From Branchiostoma floridae (taxonomy: Eukaryota; Chordata; Leptocardii; Amphioxiformes; Branchiostomatidae), in NCBI RefSeq assembly GCF_000003815.2, contig NC_049989.1:15754883-15818882 (forward strand): a DNA stretch of 64,000 nt, in the 5' to 3' direction. Position 1 is the first letter of the stretch; every line of letters starts with the position of its first letter. Positions 57,361 through 64,000 of the stretch are shown here, piece by piece. Below the pieces are notes generated by a model that did no database searches, was not told the origin of the DNA, and worked only from the letters and a program-made list of their open reading frames with translations. Position numbers and translations under genes: made by a program.

Positions 57361-58300
57361 ACAATGGGTGAACGATGGCAAGGAAAGTCAGAAGAGAAAG
57401 GAGAAGAACAAGACAAGGAACTTCACCAACTATCCCCCTTAAACTTACAACTCAAATATGTGTGTTTGGGACAAAAAATAATACCGTACTGTTCAAAATA
57501 TATACCAAGCTTCATACTTTAAGAAAAATAGACATCACTCAAAAAAAGGTGTTTTCGTGTTAGATAACGTTTCTTGGCGTGTACGTGCCAGCATAAGTGA
57601 TATATGTGAACCCTCACCGCCAACTTCTGACAAACTAAAAATAAACGACCGGAGAAAGAAGTGAAACATCAACAGCCATTTCAAAGTCGGAACTGAAAAC
57701 AACTCGCAAGTCACTACTACTGATCTCTGGTAAGGGACGTTTAAACTTTTCATATTTCTCAGTAAATAAGAAATCTCCTTACCTTTATGAAGACGATCTG
57801 TATAAATGAAGTAAGCCAAGCTGTGAAGAAGTACACTACTTTGATTGCTGTATAGGTCATGGGAAAATTATACTCTTGCCTGTCAGATAGATTAAAGAGT
57901 TCCCTTTCCCCTCCCTTGTCGTCTCAGTCACGTTCTACGATTCTAAAATGGTCTGTGTCTTTTTCAAATCTGAGACACAGTTGATTAATTCCCTATCGTA
58001 TGTGTCGGTCTGAGGTCGAAGGTTTAGCACTCCTATAGGGAGTGTTTTACTTTAGTCTCGACTTTAGGCCATGTTGATGTAATCACATGGATGGCATCCA
58101 TACGCACATCAATTTTCGTCCGTTTAGAAAAGTAAAACAATACTGTAAATCGGACAAAACAGCTGCAAAAAAGAGCAAATTTGTGACGTTAATTGACAAA
58201 AAAACATATCGTATAAGTGATACGAATATCGTAGAATACCGAAGTCATTTCCAAAGTCAAAGAACGTGAAACAACAAAAATGGAGAATCCCAGTTTATAT
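57361..58300. other. Intergenic stretch
   Basis: Nothing identifiable apart from the immediate microsatellite edge. Confidence 0.4.
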
Positions 58301-58309
58301 ACCATAACT

Positions 58310-58506
58310 AATATCCACATGTTTTCGTCAGTGACACTGAAGAGATTTGGAAGAAACTGGTCTTTTATACCCTAACTATTAATGAAGACAACTTTAGGTT
58401 TCTTCCAGATATCTTCAGTGTCACTGACGAAAACTAGTGGATACTAGGTGAAACGTCTGACCGTTTCCAAAATGATATTCAGTTGCTTGAGTAACTGCTT
58501 TTTGGC
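58310..58506. mobile_element. Family N element, partial
   Basis: Inverted arms TTTTCGTCAGTGACACTGAAG and complement around 58322-58436 are followed by GACCGTTTCCAAAATGATAT and GCTTGAGTAACTGCTTTTTG, matching one end of 23633-23853. The outer left end is missing. Confidence 0.6.
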
Positions 58507-59309
58507 ATGTGTGTTGTATGCATGTATCTCGTAACGTTTTTGCCAAAAGTTTTTTTTTTTTCCACACGCTTGCATCACTGACTAGTTTTGGGGTTTCCAC
58601 AGCATGTCTTCCATACAATCGAATAAATGCGGCCTTACTGAGTGTATGTTGCCACAGATGTTTGGGTAAGATCCGAACTTAATCCCAACTCGCTACAAAT
58701 TACATCTCGGTTGTGGTTTGTACGTGACACCCGGGTTACAGGTTCGGGAAACAAAGTTTCCCACACAAAAACCGCGACAACTCGGGAGGTGTCACGGCAA
58801 ATCTTGAACACGCCGTTTACAGCCTCCATGTTGACACAGGTGGAGAGGTTACACCGTTTGATGGACTGATGGTGAACCTTCGACCTTGACGTGACTTTTT
58901 AGATCTTGAAGAAAAAACCTGGAAGAAGTTGGAGCTATCGAAGAATGAGGAGGAGACTTGAATCTATCAAAAACATCAGAGTTCCAACAACTGTTCCGTT
59001 CGGGAATTATATGTGTGGAATCGTTGGAAGGAAAAGTAAAAATGTACAATGTTCTCTCTGACCCAAACGACTATGAAAGATGGATGAGATGATTCACAAT
59101 ATCCTAGTTAGTATATGTAGATTATAAACGTTATTTAACTCCATAAAAACATAAATGTTTTCCGCAGGGGCGTTCGTGTGTGACTGTGCGTGTGTTCGTC
59201 TGCCTGTCCGTGTCTGCTAACGCGACAACTCGATTATTTTTCATGAAGACACAAGTAGGTCTTGATAAGACCTTGACATGGTTAGGTTTTGGGTCCCGTA
59301 CAAGACTAG

Positions 59310-59545
59310 TCAGCTGATCGGAACTTTTCCTTGTCGGTTTGCGGTCCTGCTCCCCAAGATAGTTGAGTCCAGGTATTTAGTTCTCTCAGGTGGTACTTTG
59401 CTTATCTGTAATCCAGTTTCAGGGACTTTTGAGTCCACTTGGCGTTGACCTTCAATGTATTTTGGGTCTCGGACGGGTGACGGAACTTTTCGTCGTCTTA
59501 TGGTCAGGCTCCGCAAGATAGATGAGTCCAGATTCATTCGTAGCG
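59310..59545. repeat. Imperfect direct duplication (~170 bp period)
   Basis: ATCGGAACTTTTCCTTGTCG ... CCCCAAGATAGTTGAGTCCAG recurs about 165-175 bp later as GACGGAACTTTTCGTCGTC ... CGCAAGATAGATGAGTCCAG. Confidence 0.6.
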
Positions 59546-59574
59546 AAATAGTCCATTGTTTTTAGGATTGCCCA

Positions 59575-59682
59575 TTCACAAACAATTAAGTCCAGCTTCA
59601 CGTCCGGACCTGGATCTGATCCTCTGAACCTGGACCGTACCTGGACCTTAATTTTTTTGTACCGCTACCCACCCCTAATAAA
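59575..59682. mobile_element. Family H right-end fragment
   Basis: GGACCTGGATCTGATCCTC and TACCGCTACCCACCCCTAA correspond to one H terminus; the other end is absent. Confidence 0.6.
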
Positions 59683-59689
59683 AAGTGAG

Positions 59690-60685
59690 TTTCAGGCGCG
59701 TTGACTGTCTAAAGCTGACGTCATGAGCGATTTGACGGTGCTTGAATAAATATGTAAAAAGCGCCATCTGTTGAGAAATCGACCAATTGCAGTGCGTCTC
59801 TTTGAAGGGGCGATGGAATATTTTTGCAGTGACCTCATACAATTTGTTTTTCGAAAGTCATAATTAGTCATTCTTGTCCTTATTTATTAATATTCAATGT
59901 GAAATCGATCAAAATGCCCATAAACGTTGACTAAAAATACACGTTTAGCCAATCTTGATACATGAAGAACCCACCACCCTTATGCAGTCCGTTCCCAATA
60001 ATTAAAGCAGACACCGAGTTTTTCTAAAGATGCCACTTTATTCAATATCTTGAAGTTAGCATTTTGGCACAAAATTTCAAATAATTTTTCAAGATGCACT
60101 GATTTAGAAAACAAACTATGATAAAGCATAAACAAACGTCGATTTTGTCTAGTTTGATACATTGTTCGGGTAAAATAATGTTGACAGCGAACATTGTGAA
60201 AATGAAAACGTTTACACATTATCCGTTACCATTTTCATAAAGGAAACGCTATAATATTGTTCCTGGATTCCATATAAATACACAAAATACACATACGTAT
60301 GACATCATGTACACACTGAAATTACACAATAGAATATAACACTACATGAGAAAAACACAAGCACAGCTTTTACCCCTGTCTCTATCAACGGTCATATTCT
60401 TTTACCCCGTCCTTGTGATATGAGGACATAACCAACAACTGTTCTTATCATGTTGTTGTTTCCAAGTGCTCTTTGAGTTTTACCTGTGGTTTGTACAGTC
60501 AATATTTAGTGCAATATACAGTCTTAAGATCTATTCTGTTTTATGCAATGCCTTTATGTTTGTCTTTAATATGAATTACTTAGATATATAAGCTTAAAGA
60601 ACTTGTGCTCTGTGTCTGGGATCGCCAGAGACCACACCAGACAACTAAAGTGTGAAGATTCTTAGAAATACTTAGTGTCTCCGAA
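59690..60685. other. Intergenic stretch
   Basis: No gene, RNA or repeat that I can support. Confidence 0.4.
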
Positions 60686-60689
60686 TCCT

Positions 60690-60856
60690 CTAGGCTCCAC
60701 GGCAGGCTCTCTGGGGCCTTTTTTTGGCCCATAATACACTTTTTGTGGCCGGCAGTCAGAGAAGGCAAGCAATCAGCGACCCAGTACAAAAAAAAAGGCC
60801 AGCAAAAGTGTATCATGAGCCAAAAAAGGGCCCAAAGAGCCTGCTATGGAGGCTAG
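60690..60856. mobile_element. Family L foldback element (167 bp)
   Basis: CTAGGCTCCACGGCAGGCTC at the left pairs with GAGCCTGCTATGGAGGCTAG at the right. AATC flanks both sides. Interior also folds (GGGGCC... with GGGCCC). Confidence 0.75.
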
Positions 60857-60859
60857 AAT

Positions 60860-62670
60860 CTTCAATTTTTTTACCCTTATACACTCCCTGTGCTGTGTTT
60901 TTTTACCCTCGTCAAAGAAGGGGTATTCATTTTAATTTGCTATTTTTTAGTTACTTTGCTCCTAAGTAACCCTATAATGTTATACATCAATGGAAAGCTG
61001 GGAGTCTCTACTTTTAAAAAATATCTTGAAAGTTTACATTGAGTCATAAGAAATTATATGCAAGGGTAATAATTCAATAAAGCAACTTGTTTTCCTAAAA
61101 CTTTGTATTATGTACCTGAATTACATGAATAATCTTAGTATAAACACTACAACATTCCTATATCATCCCGACAACATCACAGTCACACACGGAGCAAATA
61201 AATTTACCCAGGTGTCACTACAGGTGAGATTGTGGCTAGGTATTGTCCTGGGTGAACGTGCTGAACAGGCTGTTCAATGAAATGACGTAAACATCTGTAA
61301 TAATTATAGTATTATACACTTGTTCCAATGACTTCAGAACATATGAAACACAAGATTCATGAATGATAACACAAACACTATAACGTTCTTCCTTTAGAAA
61401 TGTATAATAATAACATCATGATAAAGTAATCAATGTAGTATATACACAAAAAGCAATAAAAGATAGAATTTGATCCTGCAGGCAGGGAAGCTTACATTTA
61501 AAGTTACTTCCAGTATACCGCGCGGAAGTCAGATGCGTTTTTGTGGGGAATATCCCGATCCCGTTATATAACGGGACCCGCACATAGGCACTGTTTGTGC
61601 ATCCCGCTATATAACGGGACCCGCAGAACAAGGGATCACCATACAAGCTTACTATAAGACCTCACATCCTACTATGTTGAGCTCTATAGAAAAGACCTTT
61701 ATGTTGGTTCTACTATGTGCAGCATTTGTATCAAGAGTAAGCAAAAAATAAGCCATAGATTTCCTTTTTCACAAACTTCTTTTGTGGTTACTTCTATCTT
61801 GTTATCCTCTTACTTGTTATCCTTGTACACCTACGTGTAAAGGCGCTACGTTTTTGTTGGAAACGCCATACGATTCCTGCAAATGAACACATGGCTTTTC
61901 TTTAGTTTAGTTTGTGGTTGAGTGTTGACTCAAAAAAGGAAGAAAGCGTCTTAGGACCAGATCATATGATGAAACTTATCATGGGATTCAAATATTGTAG
62001 GACGCTGTTTTCTCTTGGCCTGTGGTAGCCACTTATAGGCACTGAACTAAGCTTAAGACGTTTTGAAGGATTGTTTGTTGAGAACAGAGAAAGAGAACAG
62101 GTTGTCTAGTAGTCCGATGACAAAAGCTGTTGCTATAAACTTAAATTTAGACGGACCTGGAGACAGCGTAACTCACTGAAAGTCTCAGAAGTGGATTAAG
62201 TAATAATGTGAGTTCCGAGTCATAACGCTGGCCAATAAGATATGGTCCGTAGCTATTGCTCCTTTTCTACGGTGGTAGTAGGAACAGGGACACAATATAT
62301 CATATTTACTACTAGTCTCCGACGAGATGTTTTCTGATCGACTGTTTTCAATGTTTCAAGGAGACGTTGGCGATTTGTTACATCCGTAAGAAGGTGCTTT
62401 ATGGACGTTTGTTTGAGGGCAGATTCCAGGCAAATAATAATGTCATTATGATTATTACAGTCATTATTATTGACAGCCTTTTAAAAGAAATCTATTCACA
62501 TTTTCATGAATCGCACTGAACAACCAATGGCCATAAATTCGAGCCTTTGAGATGACAAAAGTTTATGAATGGCCTTTAAGGTTCTTTTATCATTTATAAT
62601 GGATTTTCAAATAAAGTCTCAGTCTCTATCACCAAGGAGGTTGACCAACCTCCTTGCCATCACGTAGCCG
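60860..62670. other. Intergenic stretch and LRR receptor 3' UTR
   Basis: Contains a duplicated 16-bp palindrome, CCCGTTATATAACGGG and CCCGCTATATAACGGG (about 61560 and 61603, 43 bp apart), each followed by ACCCGCA. Some of the right part must be 3' UTR of the receptor gene, but no poly(A) signal can be chosen. Confidence 0.5.
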
Positions 62671-64000
62671 CTAGGTGTTTGCTGGAGATTGCCCGTAGGT
62701 GTTGTTTTCGCAAATGCTATTTGGTGGCATCTCATACAGGCTTTCTGACCTAGTGTCTGTTGTGTTTGTGTGATCGACAAATTTGTGCAGAGGATTTGGC
62801 TGTGAGGTAGTCGGCCCGGCGCCATAAGACTCATTTCTAGCATCTAAGGAATCAGCGATGGCCTGAGACTGGCTCTGCCCTGTCTGATCATTTTGGTTGT
62901 CTGTATCTTTATACTGGAGATCATGGCCACTCATCGCTAAAGTAGCTGTGGTGTTTGTGTTGGATTTATTGGTGGTCTGAGGCTGGCCCTGCCCTGTGTA
63001 CGCAGGATTTTGCTTTAAGTTAGCCAACATTTTGTTATGGGATAACTTTCCAACTATAAGAGACTCCGTGTTACCCTGAGACTGGCCCCGTCCTGTTTGA
63101 TCATGTGGGGTGTCCACATCTTCATACTGGTGATCATGACCACTGGTCAGTACAGTAGCTATCGTGTTTGTGTTGATATTAGGGATGGTGTGAGACTTGC
63201 CCTGTTCTGTCTGCTGATGGCCAAGGGGAGATTTGGGGTGATTTGGTGGTGTACCAACACTTGGGTACAGAGGATTTGAAATTAAGGCTGGACGGGATAG
63301 ATTCCCAGCTGCCAGAGATTCCGTGTTAGCCTGAGACTGGCCCTGCCCCGTCTGACTATGTTGGATGTCTACATCCTCATAGTGGTGATCGAGACCACTG
63401 GGCACTACAATAGCTGGTGTGTTTGTGGATCTCAAAGCAATGTTGGCATTTGGGCCCGATGGAGGTTTTTTGGTCCTTCTGTGGGACCAGATTGTGTTCA
63501 TGATGGTTGCAAGAAGGACAACACCAGCTATCGAACAACTGATAGAGCCAACGAGAACAGGTACAGGTATGGGGAAACTGGGAGCAGATTCATAAGACCT
63601 GCTGCTTTCTGTTGTTTCTGGAGCGGTTGCAAGGGTTGAAGCTAGTGGTGTTCTTGTTTTGCTTGCTTTTCCTGCAGTGCCTACTACTGAGCCAACTGCT
63701 GTACCATTGTAGCAGTTGGTACAGCTTACTTGGATGGCAGCATGGGACTTGCTGTTTTCTGTTTTATCTGGATCTGCTGCACGGGGTGGAGTTAGTGCTG
63801 TTCTTGTTTTGTCTGTAGGACCTACCGTTGAGCAAAATGGTGTGGCATTGTTACATTTTTTAAAGTTAGCTCGACCATCAACATGTAGCATTGCCATTGA
63901 TTCGGTTGGCTCTTCACAAGTCAATTCTTCAGGATTGACATCTGTCAGCTTCTGGTTCCGGAATTTGGAGGGTTGGGCACAGATTATTTGGTCTTTTACT
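62671..64000 (-). CDS. LRR transmembrane receptor, C-terminal part (5' end outside the window)
   Basis: Open from the window edge to TAG at 62671-62673, about 442 residues. It begins in an LRR C-terminal cap (CAQPSKFRNQKLTDVNPEEL, then TCEEP). A Thr/Ser-rich stalk follows, holding two related segments (both with KTRT and TE.S(K/R)S). A membrane helix (about 63487-63564: VPVLVGSISCSIAGVVLLAT) is followed by basic HRRTKK, so the tail is cytoplasmic. The ~270-residue tail has three diverged repeats: HHYEDVD, HQYEDVD and LQYKDTD, each followed by a TGQGQSQ-like block, plus NPLY and NPAY. NPxY motifs bind PTB domains or direct endocytosis; YEDV could bind SH2 domains when phosphorylated. No TIR or kinase domain is present. 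Single-exon architecture in this part is typical of such receptors. The ligand is unknown. Confidence 0.85.
   Translation of the reverse strand, partial: VKDQIICAQPSKFRNQKLTDVNPEELTCEEPTESMAMLHVDGRANFKKCNNATPFCSTVGPTDKTRTALTPPRAADPDKTENSKSHAAIQVSCTNCYNGTAVGSVVGTAGKASKTRTPLASTLATAPETTESSRSYESAPSFPIPVPVLVGSISCSIAGVVLLATIMNTIWSHRRTKKPPSGPNANIALRSTNTPAIVVPSGLDHHYEDVDIQHSQTGQGQSQANTESLAAGNLSRPALISNPLYPSVGTPPNHPKSPLGHQQTEQGKSHTIPNINTNTIATVLTSGHDHQYEDVDTPHDQTGRGQSQGNTESLIVGKLSHNKMLANLKQNPAYTGQGQPQTTNKSNTNTTATLAMSGHDLQYKDTDNQNDQTGQSQSQAIADSLDARNESYGAGPTTSQPNPLHKFVDHTNTTDTRSESLYEMPPNSICENNTYGQSPANT

Noticed and set aside
56858-57416. Frames of 100-164 codons reading MDGW or IHPS repeats
   Set aside because: They are six-frame readings of the TGGA microsatellite; no frame has coding character outside the repeat.
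58635-58869. Overlapping 64- and 75-codon frames on opposite strands near 58.7 kb
   Set aside because: No domain, no splice context and no repeat match; opposite-strand openness suggests chance.

Overview
The window is animal nuclear DNA: AT-rich, with long introns, GT-AG splice sites and a very heavy load of short non-autonomous transposons. A cephalochordate (amphioxus, Branchiostoma) is the likeliest source. The grounds are an LRR receptor of amphioxus style, a TIR-HEAT protein of a kind common in invertebrate deuterostomes, and the very high MITE density. This is inference; no species marker is present.

Three protein-coding genes can be read. (1) Plus strand, 801-22681: an eight-exon gene for a protein of about 490 residues. 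It starts MGCGSS (predicted myristoylation and palmitoylation), followed by a TIR domain with a candidate catalytic glutamate, an unassigned middle region and C-terminal HEAT repeats. All seven junctions keep the reading frame; the third intron uses a GC donor. (2) Minus strand, about 53.3 kb down to about 24.6 kb: a septin of the SEPT2/SEPT5 subgroup with at least eleven secure coding exons, alternative-looking 5' exons and an 18-nt in-frame candidate microexon. Genes 1 and 2 converge tail to tail around 22.7-24.6 kb. (3) Minus strand, 62671-64000 and beyond the window: the last exon of an LRR transmembrane receptor whose tail has repeated tyrosine motifs. No pathway linking the three can be read from the sequence. 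Genes 1 and 3 look like innate-immune or signalling proteins and gene 2 is cytoskeletal.

The rest is introns and intergenic DNA filled with mobile elements. They include a 5'-truncated non-LTR retrotransposon with an uninterrupted RT frame (14.8-16.5 kb), a second LINE tail (55.0 kb), a Ty3/gypsy tail, tRNA-derived SINEs and at least fourteen inverted-repeat families, labelled A to N and P here. Several keep diagnostic target-site duplications: 8 bp (D, hAT-like), 3 bp TTA/TAA/TGA (F, Harbinger-like), TTAA (I, piggyBac-like), 9-12 bp (G, MULE-like) and TA (A, B). Family B alone has twelve copies, about one per 5 kb. There is also a TGGA microsatellite at 57 kb. No tRNA or rRNA gene and no CRISPR array was seen.
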